In this document: positions 53,406-63,012 of the stretch, piece after piece
Numbering within the stretch: the stretch's first letter is position 1
How the letters are laid out: the number at the start of each line of letters is the position of its first letter
DNA from: Cohnella thailandensis
GTDB taxonomy: Bacteria > Bacillota > Bacilli > Paenibacillales > Paenibacillaceae
DNA: 64,000 nt
Assembly (NCBI RefSeq): GCF_014212135.1
Contig: NZ_JACJVQ010000005.1
Coordinates: 573,702-637,701, forward strand
Direction: 5' to 3'
Notes under the pieces: generated by a model
Database searches by the model: none
What the model saw: the letters and a program-made list of their open reading frames with translations, nothing else
Told to the model about the DNA's origin: nothing
Program-made: the position numbers and the translations under genes

Positions 53406-56000
53406 ATGGACAGCAAGGCGGCAGGTCCTAAGGGCGTTCGGTTGAGATGGCTAGGCGAGGGCGCTTCGCTTCCGGTCGGGGTAACATGGGGGGTTCCTTG
53501 GAAGCAAGGAGAGCTGAGACGGGACGAGAAGCTTAGCCTGGTATCGGAGGATGGACGATCTTGCGGGGTCCAGAGCTGGCCCGCCGCGTATTGGCCGGAC
53601 GGAACCGTGAAGTGGTCGGCCCATGCGGCTGCCGGACTCGCGGGAGAAGCGAAGGAGTTCCGTCTTCTGAAGGGAGAGGCGGAGACTTCCTCAACCCAGG
53701 CGGTTAGCGTGACCGAGACGGACGAGAAGATCGTGCTGGACACCGGGCTCATCCGGCTATCGCTAGGGAAGCAAGGTTCCCATTGGCTGCGAAGCATCGA
53801 ACGCGAAGGGAGAGCCTTGTGCGAAGGAGGCGCGCTGGTCTGTCTGCAAGAATCGTGCAGCGAAGCGTCGGGCGCGCGAACGGTCCGTGAGGAGCCCTTC
53901 GAGAGCCGGGTCCACCGGGCGGTCGTGGAACAGGGAGGGCCGATCCGGGCCGTCGTCCGCTTGGACGGACGGCACCGCTCCGTCGCGAGCGGGCGGGAGT
54001 GGCTTCCCTTTACGCTTCGGGTTTACGTGTACGCGGGGCTTGAGACGATTCGGATCGTTCATACGTTCGTCTATGACGGCAACCCTCATCAGGATGCGAT
54101 ACGCGGCTTGGGCATCCGGTTCACGGTTCCGATGCGTGGGGCCCCTTATAACCGTCATATTCGGTTCGCCGGCGATCGGGGCTGGTTCGCGGAATCGCCG
54201 AAGACCTTGCATACCCGGAGGACGAAAGGCAAGTACCGCGAGCTGTTCGAGAGCCAAACCCGCGGAGTGACCGTTCGCTTCGATTCGGAGCAGGACTCTT
54301 ACTTCCTCGGCCTGCTGGACGACTCGGCAACCTGGGACAGCTTCCGGCTCGCTCAGCATTCCGCCCGGCATTACCGAATCTCGAAACGGACGAAGCCGGG
54401 CTGCAGCTGGGTCAAGGCGGCCGACGGCCGGCGCGCGGGCGGCCTTGCCTATGCCGGAGGCGAAGGAGGAGGTCTCGCCGTCGGCCTCCGCCGTTTCTGG
54501 GAGAAGAATCCGTCAGGCTTCGAGATAAGCGGCGCGGCGGGGTTGAGGGCCGACTTCGCCGTTTGGTTCTGGTCTCCGGACGGCCCGGCGATGGACCTGC
54601 GGCATTACGACACCGAGACGCACGTCGAATCGTCCTACGAGGGAGCCGAAGAGCTGCGCGCCACCCCTTACGGCATCGCCAATACGAGCGAGCTGCTGTT
54701 ATGGGCGGAGGAAGAGACGCCGGCCGAGGAACGGCTTGAGAGGATGCTGCGGGAGTGCCGCAATCCCTCCTTGCTCGTTTGCGAGCCTTCTTACTATCAC
54801 GAGGCCAAGGCGTTCGGAATATGGAGCCTTCCGGACCGAAGCAAGCCGGAGCTGGCGAGGCTGGAGGAGAGGCTGGACGGCATCGTCGCTTACTACCAGA
54901 GGGAGATCGAGCAGAGGGATTGGTACGGCTTCTGGGATTTCGGGGATGTCATGCACAGCTACGATCCCGTCCGCCATGTCTGGAATTACGATCTCGGCGG
55001 CTGCGCGTGGCAGAATACGGAGCTGGCTCCGAACATGTGGCTATGGGCCATGTTTCTCCGCTCCGGCCGAGAGGATCTGTTCCGCATGGCCGAGGCGATG
55101 ACGCGCCATACGAGCGAGGTGGACGCCTACCACATCGGGGAGTATGCGGGGTTGGGCTCAAGGCATAACGTCGTCCATTGGGGCTGCGGATGCAAGGAAG
55201 CGCGCATCGCGATGGCCGGATTGCATCGCTACTATTATTATTTGACGGCGGACGAACGCACGGGAGACCTGCTGGACGACGTCAAGGACGCGGACTTCGC
55301 CACGGTCCGGCTCGATCCCATGCGAGCCTATTTCCCCCCGGACGAACATCCCACCCATATTCGAGTCGGACCGGACTGGGCGGCCTTCAGCTCGAACTGG
55401 ATGACCCGTTGGGAGCGCTACGAGGATACCGTCTACCGCGACAAGATCCTGACGGGCATCGCTTGCCTCAAGAGCGCGAACTTCCGGCTGATCTCCGGCC
55501 CGACCTACGGCTACGATCCGGTTACGAGCAAGCTGACGCCGATGGGCGACGACAATTGGGGGCGGCACTTGGCCATCTGCATGGGAGGGCCGCAGGCGTG
55601 GTTCGAGCTGGCCGACATGCTTCGGGATCCGGAGTGGGAGGACATGCTCGCCGAATTCGGGGTTTATTACAATCAGACGCAGGAGCGGAAGGACCTTCTG
55701 ACGAAGGGAGCCGTCAGCGGGACGCGCTTCGAGCATCCCGTGCTGAGCGCGGGAATCGCGGCGTTCGGCGCTTATTATCGGCAAGATAGCGAGACGGCGA
55801 AGACCGTATGGGACATTCTGCTCGCCAACGAGTATGCCGTAATCGACCTGCAGGGCGAGACGCGCGAGGTCGCGCACGTCGATCGGTTGAGCGAGATCGA
55901 CTGGATCAACACGAACGAGGCGGCGCAGTGGTCGCTCAATACGATCATCGCGTTGGAGCTCATCGCAAGCGAGCTTCCGGAAGGGAGGAGCGGGATATGA
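53406..56000 (+). CDS. YetA-like exo-rhamnogalacturonan lyase family protein
   Basis: 864 residues, close to Bacillus subtilis YetA (~857). It opens with a beta-sandwich (VRLRWLGEGASLPVGVTWGVPW spread over residues 11-32; YWPDGTVKWSAHAA) and continues to an (alpha/alpha) toroid with WYGFWDFGDVMHSY, NTELAPNMWLWAMF, and GLGSRHNVVHWGCGCKEARIAM, where His/Tyr/Arg residues likely form the active site. The family includes fungal exo-RG lyases (PL26). No signal peptide, so it should act on imported oligosaccharides. ATG after AAAGGAGAG; overlaps the next gene by 4 nt. Confidence 0.88.
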   Translation: MDSKAAGPKGVRLRWLGEGASLPVGVTWGVPWKQGELRRDEKLSLVSEDGRSCGVQSWPAAYWPDGTVKWSAHAAAGLAGEAKEFRLLKGEAETSSTQAVSVTETDEKIVLDTGLIRLSLGKQGSHWLRSIEREGRALCEGGALVCLQESCSEASGARTVREEPFESRVHRAVVEQGGPIRAVVRLDGRHRSVASGREWLPFTLRVYVYAGLETIRIVHTFVYDGNPHQDAIRGLGIRFTVPMRGAPYNRHIRFAGDRGWFAESPKTLHTRRTKGKYRELFESQTRGVTVRFDSEQDSYFLGLLDDSATWDSFRLAQHSARHYRISKRTKPGCSWVKAADGRRAGGLAYAGGEGGGLAVGLRRFWEKNPSGFEISGAAGLRADFAVWFWSPDGPAMDLRHYDTETHVESSYEGAEELRATPYGIANTSELLLWAEEETPAEERLERMLRECRNPSLLVCEPSYYHEAKAFGIWSLPDRSKPELARLEERLDGIVAYYQREIEQRDWYGFWDFGDVMHSYDPVRHVWNYDLGGCAWQNTELAPNMWLWAMFLRSGREDLFRMAEAMTRHTSEVDAYHIGEYAGLGSRHNVVHWGCGCKEARIAMAGLHRYYYYLTADERTGDLLDDVKDADFATVRLDPMRAYFPPDEHPTHIRVGPDWAAFSSNWMTRWERYEDTVYRDKILTGIACLKSANFRLISGPTYGYDPVTSKLTPMGDDNWGRHLAICMGGPQAWFELADMLRDPEWEDMLAEFGVYYNQTQERKDLLTKGAVSGTRFEHPVLSAGIAAFGAYYRQDSETAKTVWDILLANEYAVIDLQGETREVAHVDRLSEIDWINTNEAAQWSLNTIIALELIASELPEGRSGI

Positions 56001-56680
56001 ACGAAAGTCGTATTCCGGACGGATGGCGACTGATTTACCGCAATCCGTTGAGCTCTCCGTCCGACGCGGAAGGCTTCCGAATGGAGGGGGACGGCGCGGT
56101 ATCGTTTCCGCTGGGCCGCATGCGGCTGGAGAGCTTGCGCGATCCGGCCGAGGGACAGCTCGCGAATCTGGTGTTCTGGTGCCCCGAAGAGTTTCCCGAA
56201 GAGCTGGCGATCTCCTGGGAGTTCCTCCCTCTAAGGGAGCCAGGCCTCGCGATTCTGTTCTTCTGCGCGAGAGGGAACGGAGGAATGGATTTGTTCGATC
56301 CCGCGCTGGCTAGGAGAACGGGGATCTACGACCAATACCACCACGGGGATATCCATGCTTATCATCTCTCCTACTTCCGCCGAATGCGGGAGGAAGAACG
56401 GAAGCTTCATACGTGCAACCTGCGCAAGAGCTACGGCTTCCATCTGGCGGCCCAAGGGGCGGATCCGATACCGGGCACGGCGGACGTGAAGGAGCCCTAC
56501 CGCATGCTGATCGTTAAACAGGGAACCGGAATTGCCGTCTCGGTGAACGAGCTGCCTCTTTTCCGCTGGAAGGACGACTCTTCGCTCGGAGGACCCCCGC
56601 ACGGCAGAGGGAGAATCGGTTTCCGCCAGATGGCTCCTCTGATCGCCGAATACGCGAATGTCAAAGTTTACGCCCCTTAA
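55997..56680 (+). CDS. yesU: YesU-like DUF1961 protein
   Basis: 227 residues, beta-sandwich-rich, with FRMEGDGAVSFP, LVFWCPEEFPEELAISWEF and YHHGDIHAYHLSYFRR. These match YesU (DUF1961), encoded in the Bacillus RG-I gene cluster and of unproven function, probably carbohydrate binding or cleavage. ATGA overlap with the lyase and AAGGGAGGAG ahead. A longer upstream frame is a shadow of the lyase gene. Confidence 0.85.
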   Translation: MNESRIPDGWRLIYRNPLSSPSDAEGFRMEGDGAVSFPLGRMRLESLRDPAEGQLANLVFWCPEEFPEELAISWEFLPLREPGLAILFFCARGNGGMDLFDPALARRTGIYDQYHHGDIHAYHLSYFRRMREEERKLHTCNLRKSYGFHLAAQGADPIPGTADVKEPYRMLIVKQGTGIAVSVNELPLFRWKDDSSLGGPPHGRGRIGFRQMAPLIAEYANVKVYAP

Positions 56681-56703
56681 AGCGGGGCGAAGGAGAGGAT
56701 CGA

Positions 56704-57528
56704 ATGAACAAGGTTCTGCTGTGCTTCCCCGGAGGCAGGCACAAAGCGCTGACGATGAGCTATGACGACGGAAGATCGGCGGATCGCCGACTGGTCGAGG
56801 TGTTTAACCGCAACGGCATCAAGGGAACGTTCCACCTGAATTCCGGCTTGCTGGGCACGGACGATCGCATCGCGGAAGAGGAAGCGCGTTCCCTGTACTC
56901 GGGGCATGAGGTGTCCGCGCATACGGTTACCCACCCGACCATCGCGCGCTGTCCCAACGAAACGATCGTTCACGAGGTGATGGAGGATCGAAGGCGGCTG
57001 GAGAGCATCGTCGGCTACGCGGTTCGGGGAATGTCTTACCCGAACGGCTCCTACGACCGCCGGATTCAAGCCATGCTTCCCGGGCTCGGCATCGAGTACG
57101 CCCGCGTCGTTCCGAGCACGGGACAATTCGGCTTGCCGGACGATTGGCTGGAGTGGAAGCCGACTTGCCATCATAACGGCGACTTGATGGAACTGGCCGA
57201 GACGTTCGTCGGCTTGCATAAGCGGCAATATTTATACCTGATGTACGTCTGGGGGCATAGCTATGAATTCGACAACGACGGCAATTGGGAGCAGATCGAA
57301 CGGTTTTGCTCCTATGTCGGGGGCAGAGAAGAGATCTGGTACGCGACCAACATCGAGATCGTCGATTATGTCAAAGCCTACGGCCAATTGAAGTTCGCCG
57401 CTTCGCTCGACTTCGTCCATAATCCGACCGCGCGGAGCGTATGGCTCAGCGCGAACGGCCGAATCGTCGAGGTCAAGAGCGGAGAGACGAAGGAACTGAC
57501 GGAGTCGCGGGATCTAAACCCGGCTTAA
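56704..57528 (+). CDS. Polysaccharide deacetylase-like (CE4) cytosolic protein
   Basis: 274 residues with NodB-homology motifs: TMSYDDGR (motif 1 variant, DD retained), SGHEVSAHTVTHP (motif 2 H-x-x-x-H with metal histidines), and SYPNGSYD (motif 3 variant). A C-terminal ~50 residues form a small extra domain. No signal peptide, unlike peptidoglycan or chitin deacetylases, so it may deacetylate imported RG-I oligosaccharides, which are naturally acetylated on galacturonate. That role is inference from context. Third gene of the operon. Confidence 0.82.
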   Translation: MNKVLLCFPGGRHKALTMSYDDGRSADRRLVEVFNRNGIKGTFHLNSGLLGTDDRIAEEEARSLYSGHEVSAHTVTHPTIARCPNETIVHEVMEDRRRLESIVGYAVRGMSYPNGSYDRRIQAMLPGLGIEYARVVPSTGQFGLPDDWLEWKPTCHHNGDLMELAETFVGLHKRQYLYLMYVWGHSYEFDNDGNWEQIERFCSYVGGREEIWYATNIEIVDYVKAYGQLKFAASLDFVHNPTARSVWLSANGRIVEVKSGETKELTESRDLNPA

Positions 57529-57551
57529 CGGGGAGGAGAGGAGCGGGAACG

Positions 57552-58832
57552 ATGGACAAGAATGCCAAGGCGCCTTATTTGGCGGGGAGCATCGATATCC
57601 GCGCGGCCGGACCACGTTGCAGGATGCTGGCGGGAGATCTGGACGGAGACGGAAGGATGGAGCTAGTGCTCGTGCAGCCCGACAACCGACAGGACGTCCG
57701 CTTCGTTCCGCATCAGACGCAGTGTCTGACGGCGTTCGATCTGGACGGACGGCAGCTCTGGCAAGTCGGCAAGCCCGACCCCGGCGCGGGTTCGGCGGGT
57801 TCGGACTATCCTGCCCAGATCGCCGACGTCGACGGGGACGGACAGATCGAGGTGCTCTGCGTCATGAACGACCGGCTGCTCGTGCTGTCCGGCAGAACGG
57901 GCGAGCAGAAGCGTTCGTTCGGGCTGCCTCATCCCGAGGCTCACGATTGCATCGTGGCCGCCCGGCTGACGAACGCCTCTTGGGCCGGAGATTTTCTGCT
58001 GAAGGATCGTTACCGTACCCTATGGGCCCTTGATGCGAACGGCCGTGTGCTATGGAAGCATGAGGGGAATACGGGACATTATCCGTGGGTATACGACTTC
58101 GACGGGGACGGCTTGGACGAAGTGATGGTCGGCTACGACCTGCTGGACCATGACGGGCGGCTGCTCTGGAGCTGCCGCGGCTTGGACGACCATGCGGATT
58201 GCATCTGGGTGGGAGACGTGAACGGGGACGGGGAACCGGAGATCGTCATCGGAGGCAGCGTAACGGTGATGTACGACCCGCGCGGGAACGAGCTGTGGCG
58301 GTATTCGGGCTCGGTCGAATCCCAGCATATCGCGCTCGGGCGCTTCCGCCCCGAGCTAGCCGGATTGCAGGTCGCCGGGCTCGATCGCTTGGTTCGCGAA
58401 GATGACGGGCTTGGCCGCAAGGGCAAGGACGCGATCTTCCTGCTGGACTCCGAAGGCCGCGAGTTGTGGAAGGAAGACCGCAAGACGGACGGCTGGCTGA
58501 CGATCGTGGAGCCGCTTGGTTTCTGGGCGCCGGACGCTCCCGATTATATTTTGGCCTATCGCCGCGGGGGCGGAGTCGCTCCCGCCTTATACGACGGCCA
58601 TATGGAGGTCGTCGTCCGATTCCCGACCGAAGGCTACGCCTTGCATGCGGACCTGTGCGGCACCGGCTTGGAGCAGGTCGTGCTGTATACGGATGAACGG
58701 GCTTGCGTCTATTCGAGCGTCGCGCTCGAACTCCGGAATACGCGCTCGGACCGGCCGCTTCCGCAGCCCAAGAGGTTATCGAATTCGACGCTGTACCCCG
58801 GCGGAGAGGTCCCGCTAGTAAGTCCGAGATAA
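57552..58832 (+). CDS. FG-GAP/propeller protein related to PL11 lyases
   Basis: 426 residues with repeated calcium-loop propeller motifs: DLDGDGRMELVLVQ (~28), DVDGDGQIEVLCV (~84), DFDGDGLDEVMVG (~185), and DVNGDGEPEIVIGG (~228). The blade pattern resembles the PL11 catalytic propeller, but the PL11 N-terminal beta-sandwich and the signature GHGDALH are absent. It may bind or cleave imported RG-I fragments; no signal peptide. ATG 57552 after GGGGAGGAGAGG. Last gene of the operon. Confidence 0.8.
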   Translation: MDKNAKAPYLAGSIDIRAAGPRCRMLAGDLDGDGRMELVLVQPDNRQDVRFVPHQTQCLTAFDLDGRQLWQVGKPDPGAGSAGSDYPAQIADVDGDGQIEVLCVMNDRLLVLSGRTGEQKRSFGLPHPEAHDCIVAARLTNASWAGDFLLKDRYRTLWALDANGRVLWKHEGNTGHYPWVYDFDGDGLDEVMVGYDLLDHDGRLLWSCRGLDDHADCIWVGDVNGDGEPEIVIGGSVTVMYDPRGNELWRYSGSVESQHIALGRFRPELAGLQVAGLDRLVREDDGLGRKGKDAIFLLDSEGRELWKEDRKTDGWLTIVEPLGFWAPDAPDYILAYRRGGGVAPALYDGHMEVVVRFPTEGYALHADLCGTGLEQVVLYTDERACVYSSVALELRNTRSDRPLPQPKRLSNSTLYPGGEVPLVSPR

Positions 58833-58880
58833 AGAAAGGCCCGTGCATGCCGGATTGAGCATGCACGGGCCTTTCTATAC
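58833..58880. terminator. Bidirectional terminator at the end of the rhamnogalacturonan locus
   Basis: AGAAAGGCCCGTGCATGC (58833-58850) pairs perfectly with GCATGCACGGGCCTTTCT (58859-58876), immediately after the stop, shared with the convergent DUF4015 gene. Confidence 0.9.
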
Positions 58881-58890
58881 TAACGAAGGC

Positions 58891-60075
58891 TTAATAAGTC
58901 GCCCCGCTCGAATACTTGTTGCCGGCGTTCCACAGGAGGAATTCCTCCACGCCGGAATCGTTCAAGGCTTTGACCTGCGCGGATACCTCCGCCGCCCCGT
59001 ACTTGATGTAGTGCCCCTTGCCGAGCCAGCTCGCCGTGAAGTCCTGGATCCACGGGCGAATGACGGGCCCCGAGTCTCCCAGCTCCTCCAGCTTCTTGTG
59101 CGTGTCTTCCATCGCGCCCTTGACGGTCTCATAAGGAGCGGTGTCCGGATTCGGCTGCTTGAACCAGCCGGTGCTGTAATGGCTCGGATAAATCATCGGG
59201 CTGATGACGTTGACCGCGTCGGAGATCTTGACGAAGTCCTGCCCGATTCCTTCCGCGGCCGGCACGGATGCGGCATAGCCGAAGATGTCGACGGATACCC
59301 GAACGCCGAGCGGCGCAAGCTGCTCCCGGGCGTAATGGACGAAGTCGGAGACGATGTCGACGCGGCTCTCCTCCGTCTTGTAGAACTTGAGATGGTCGGC
59401 TTTCTTCTCGAAGCCTTCCGGGAATCGCACGTAATCGAATTGGATCTCCTTGAAGCCGAGCGCCGCGGCTTCCTTGGCGATCGCGACGTTGTAATCCCAG
59501 ACTTCCTTCCGATAAGGATTGACGAAGCTGTCGCCCTTGCCGTTCTTCCATACGGAGCCGTCCGAAGCGACGTACGAGAGCTCCGGATGCTTCTTGGCCA
59601 GGACCGTATCCTTGAATACGACGACTCTGGCGATCGGGTAGATCTGATGCTCCTTTAACGTACTCATAAGCCCCTTGATGTCCTTGATAAAAGGCTGGGG
59701 CGTCCCGAGCTTCCGGAGTTCGGCGTTGTCGGTCTTGTAAGTGATGTAGCCGCTGTCGTCCTTGATGTCGATGACCATGGAATTGAGCTCGGTCTTGTCG
59801 AGAAGGTCCAGCAAGGTGGACCTTCGTGCGCCGCCAGCGCTGTAAGCGGTAACATAGATGCCCTTGACCTTGGGAGCATCCGGTTGAGGGTCCGACAGGG
59901 CGCCGTTCGAAGAGGCATCGTCGCCGGTCGCGGAAGGGTTCTGGCCTTGGTTCTGCGTTTGACTCTGATAGACGGCATGAACGAAGCGGCTCAGCGAGTT
60001 CTGCTGAGGCTGCTCATCGGATAAAGCGCTTGTCGCGGTGTGAAGAATCAGGAACAAAGTCAGCAGAAAGTCCAT
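58891..60075 (-). CDS. Secreted DUF4015 glycosidase-like protein
   Basis: 394 residues: signal peptide (~1-19), a Ser/Gln/Asn linker (~20-68), then a TIM-barrel of the DUF4015/GH-like family: KGIYVTAYSAGG, ELNSMVIDIKDDSGYITY (acidic residues at strand end), GFKEIQFDYVRFPEG, VSVDIFGYAA, ISPMIYPSHYSTGWF. Bacillus relatives are cell-wall-associated proteins whose substrate is unproven. ATG after AGGGAGAG. It is separate from the pectin regulon by a strong terminator. Confidence 0.85.
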   Translation of the reverse strand: MDFLLTLFLILHTATSALSDEQPQQNSLSRFVHAVYQSQTQNQGQNPSATGDDASSNGALSDPQPDAPKVKGIYVTAYSAGGARRSTLLDLLDKTELNSMVIDIKDDSGYITYKTDNAELRKLGTPQPFIKDIKGLMSTLKEHQIYPIARVVVFKDTVLAKKHPELSYVASDGSVWKNGKGDSFVNPYRKEVWDYNVAIAKEAAALGFKEIQFDYVRFPEGFEKKADHLKFYKTEESRVDIVSDFVHYAREQLAPLGVRVSVDIFGYAASVPAAEGIGQDFVKISDAVNVISPMIYPSHYSTGWFKQPNPDTAPYETVKGAMEDTHKKLEELGDSGPVIRPWIQDFTASWLGKGHYIKYGAAEVSAQVKALNDSGVEEFLLWNAGNKYSSGATY

Positions 60076-60219
60076 CGAATCTCTCTCCCTATTACTCTTT
60101 GTCCCGATTATAAACGAGAATAATAGAGGGAGACAGGGGTATTTTGTAGGAAAATGCCGAAATTGCGAATTTAGCCCAAAGGCCTCTGGCCGTATCCGCT
60201 CGGAGCCCGAGACGCTTGT

Positions 60220-61059
60220 TTAATGCAGCGGTTTCTTCCTGAACTCGCCGATGACATCGATCGTCTGCACGACGTTCACGAACGCCCTGGGATCCACGTC
60301 TCGAATCAGCTTCCGAAGCTCGGCCAGCTCGTAGCGCGTCGTTACGGTCATCAGCATGTCCTTTTCCTCGCTCGTATAGGCCCCTTTGGTTCGGAGAATG
60401 GTGACTCCCCTCGGGATTTCGAGCAGGCGCCCGGCAAGCTCGGCCGTGCGGTTCGTAACGATAAAAGCGGTGACTTTGCGATGCGGAGTATGAACGGCGT
60501 CGATAACCTTTCCCGTCACGAAGATCGACAGCATAGAATAAAAGGCGGCATCCCAATCCCGTTTGTAGAGACCGAGCGCTAGCACGACGGCCGTGTTCAG
60601 AATAAAAATAAGTATGCCCACGGGAAGATCCCGTTTCCGCGAGATAATGGAAGCGATGATGTCGAAGCCTCCCGAGGAGCCGCCGTACCGAAGCGCGATC
60701 GCGGTGCCCGCGCCGACGAGCACGCCTCCGAATACGGAAGAGATGAGCCGTTCGTCCGTCATGTCGCCTAGAGGAATGATTTGCATGAACAGAGTAGTGA
60801 AGACCACGTTGAGAACGCTGAGAAGAATAAACCTCCGGCCTAGAATGGTCAATCCCCACATCAAAACAGGCACGTTAAGGACAAAATACAAGATGCCGAT
60901 GTTCCAATCGGTAACGTAACCGACGATGATCGCAACGCCGGATAATCCGCCGCTTAAGAGTCCTTCCGGAATGATTAGCAGGCGGAAGCCGGCGGCAATG
61001 GCCGCCGCCGAGACCGCCATCGCGACGATGCCGAAGATCAGGGACATCCTTTTGTTCAT
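60220..61059 (-). CDS. YitT-family membrane protein
   Basis: 279 residues with five to six N-terminal helices including GFRLLIIPEGLLSGGLSGVAII and RYGGSSGGFDIIASIISRK, and a C-terminal cytosolic DUF2179 domain (~220-275) with EIPRGVTILRTKGAYTSEEKDML split here around its GxYT motif. Function unknown. Start ATG 61059 with a weak G-rich ribosome site. Confidence 0.9.
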   Translation of the reverse strand: MNKRMSLIFGIVAMAVSAAAIAAGFRLLIIPEGLLSGGLSGVAIIVGYVTDWNIGILYFVLNVPVLMWGLTILGRRFILLSVLNVVFTTLFMQIIPLGDMTDERLISSVFGGVLVGAGTAIALRYGGSSGGFDIIASIISRKRDLPVGILIFILNTAVVLALGLYKRDWDAAFYSMLSIFVTGKVIDAVHTPHRKVTAFIVTNRTAELAGRLLEIPRGVTILRTKGAYTSEEKDMLMTVTTRYELAELRKLIRDVDPRAFVNVVQTIDVIGEFRKKPLH

Positions 61060-61252
61060 CCGATCCGAGCCCCCAGACTTGAATGAGCCGATTTTTGATT
61101 AGGGTACCCTGGGCCAAGAAGGTCATTCAGCGGGAGACGGGCGCGACGAACCGGGGTTGGTTAACAATTCCATGTAAGGAAAGGGATCGAAAAGACGGGG
61201 AGGAGAAGAAGGAGAACGGAAGCCCAATTTTTGCGTGAAAGAGAATGACTGG

Positions 61253-61279
61253 AGTTTCCAGTGTCGTTTGTGGTATAAT
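61253..61279 (+). promoter_or_regulatory. Extended -10 promoter of the RNA helicase gene
   Basis: TGGTATAAT with TATAAT ending near 61279 and a weak TTTCCA about 17 bp upstream. Transcription would leave a ~60-nt leader before the helicase start. Confidence 0.6.
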
Positions 61280-61345
61280 TACCTGTATATTTTTTTGGAA
61301 GCCGAATTGAATAAGGCACCATTACAGAAGGAGTTTGAAAAAAAT

Positions 61346-62977
61346 TTGAGCACATTCTCAGAATTCGGGTTGGAGTCGGACGTACTTCAAGCCATTACCG
61401 ATTTAGGTTACGAAGAACCGACCCCGATTCAAGCACACGCGATTCCCGTCGCTCTCAGCGGTCGAGATATGATTGGTCAGGCCCAGACAGGGACCGGTAA
61501 AACCGCAGCCTTCGGGATTCCGCTCGTCAGCAAGATCGCTGCATCCGAAGACCGCATCGTCACTTTGATCATGACGCCTACTCGCGAACTCGCTATTCAA
61601 GTAGCGGAAGAAATCGAGAAGCTGGGCCGCACGAAGGGCATTCGCTCGCTTCCGATCTACGGCGGCCAAGACATCGGGCGCCAAATCCGCGGACTCAAGC
61701 GCCGCCCTCAGATTATTATCGGCACGCCGGGCCGACTTCTTGACCATATCAACCGGAAGACCATTCGTTTGGACGACGTTCAGACCGTCGTGCTGGACGA
61801 AGCGGACGAAATGCTCGACATGGGCTTCATGGAAGACATCACTTCCATTCTGAGCCTCGTTCCGGAAGAGCGTCAAACGCTGCTGTTCTCGGCGACGATG
61901 CCGGCTAACATTCAGAAGCTGGCGCAGCAGTTCCTGAAGAATCCGGAGCACATCTCCATGATTCCGAAGACGCAGACGACGAACAAGAACATCCAGCAAT
62001 TCTATATCGAGGTTCAAGAGCGGATGAAGTTCGACGGCCTCTGCCGCTTGCTCGATATGGAGCCGCCGGAGCTGGCGATCATCTTCGGCCGCACGAAGCG
62101 CCGCGTCGCCGAGCTGTCCGAAGCTCTCATGAAGCGCGGATACGCGGCCGACGGCCTTCACGGCGACCTGTCGCAGAATCAACGCGATGCGGTCATGCGC
62201 AAGTTCCGCGACGGCAGCATCGACGTCCTCGTAGCGACCGACGTTGCCGCGCGCGGCCTGGATATCTCCGGCGTCACGCACGTCATCAACTTCGACCTTC
62301 CCCAAGACCCGGAGAGCTACGTTCACCGGATCGGCCGTACCGGCCGCGCGGGCAAGGAAGGAACCTCCTGGACGTTCGTCACTCCGCGCGAGACGGATCA
62401 TCTCCACTTCATCGAGAAGATTACCCGTCACCGCATCTCCAAGAAGCCGCTTCCTACCCTCAGCGAAGCCATGGAAGGCAAACAACGCGTCATCGCCGAG
62501 AGAATTATCGAGGCGGTCGGGAACGAAGAAGATACCAATGCGTATAAGTGGGTAGCGGCCCAGCTGCTTGAGCAATACGATTCCGTTCAATTGCTTGCTG
62601 CGGCGATGAAGCTGCTGACGGGCGACAAGAAGGACGTAGCGGTCGAGCTGACTCCGGAAGATCCGATCCGCTCGAAGAAGCGCAAATTCGACGGGCGCAG
62701 CGGCGGCTACGGAGGCCAAGGACGCGGAGGCTACGGCCAGCGTCGCGAAGGCGGCTACGGAGGCCAAGGGCGCGGAGGCTATGGCCAGCGTCGCGAAGGC
62801 GGCGGCTATAACGGCGAGCGTCGCGGCAACTACGGCGGCGGCGGCGGCCAAGGTGGCGGCTATCGCAAGCCTTACCGCGAAGGCGGCCAAGGACGCCGCG
62901 AAGACGGAGGCGGCTACCGCAACGATCGCCGCGAGGAATCGCGCGGCTCTCGCAGCGAGGATTACGTGAACATCTAA
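61346..62977 (+). CDS. DEAD-box ATP-dependent RNA helicase (CshA-like)
   Basis: 543 residues with all helicase motifs: Q motif ([19 protein letters not shown]), I AQTGTGKT, Ia [58 protein letters not shown]. After ~430 there is a small RNA-binding-like region and a Gly/Arg/Tyr-rich tail with two near-identical [17 protein letters not shown] units. The start is TTG 61346, ~12 nt after GAAGGAG; a 37-residue upstream extension would contain the promoter and is rejected. Likely in RNA decay or ribosome assembly. Confidence 0.93.
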   Translation: MSTFSEFGLESDVLQAITDLGYEEPTPIQAHAIPVALSGRDMIGQAQTGTGKTAAFGIPLVSKIAASEDRIVTLIMTPTRELAIQVAEEIEKLGRTKGIRSLPIYGGQDIGRQIRGLKRRPQIIIGTPGRLLDHINRKTIRLDDVQTVVLDEADEMLDMGFMEDITSILSLVPEERQTLLFSATMPANIQKLAQQFLKNPEHISMIPKTQTTNKNIQQFYIEVQERMKFDGLCRLLDMEPPELAIIFGRTKRRVAELSEALMKRGYAADGLHGDLSQNQRDAVMRKFRDGSIDVLVATDVAARGLDISGVTHVINFDLPQDPESYVHRIGRTGRAGKEGTSWTFVTPRETDHLHFIEKITRHRISKKPLPTLSEAMEGKQRVIAERIIEAVGNEEDTNAYKWVAAQLLEQYDSVQLLAAAMKLLTGDKKDVAVELTPEDPIRSKKRKFDGRSGGYGGQGRGGYGQRREGGYGGQGRGGYGQRREGGGYNGERRGNYGGGGGQGGGYRKPYREGGQGRREDGGGYRNDRREESRGSRSEDYVNI

Positions 62978-63012
62978 TCGCACCACACGATGGCACCTAG
63001 GGAGGAATACCC

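Noticed and set aside
61235-61345. 37-residue N-terminal extension of the helicase
   Set aside because: It overlaps the -10 promoter TATAAT, and a ribosome site precedes the TTG at 61346 where family homology begins.
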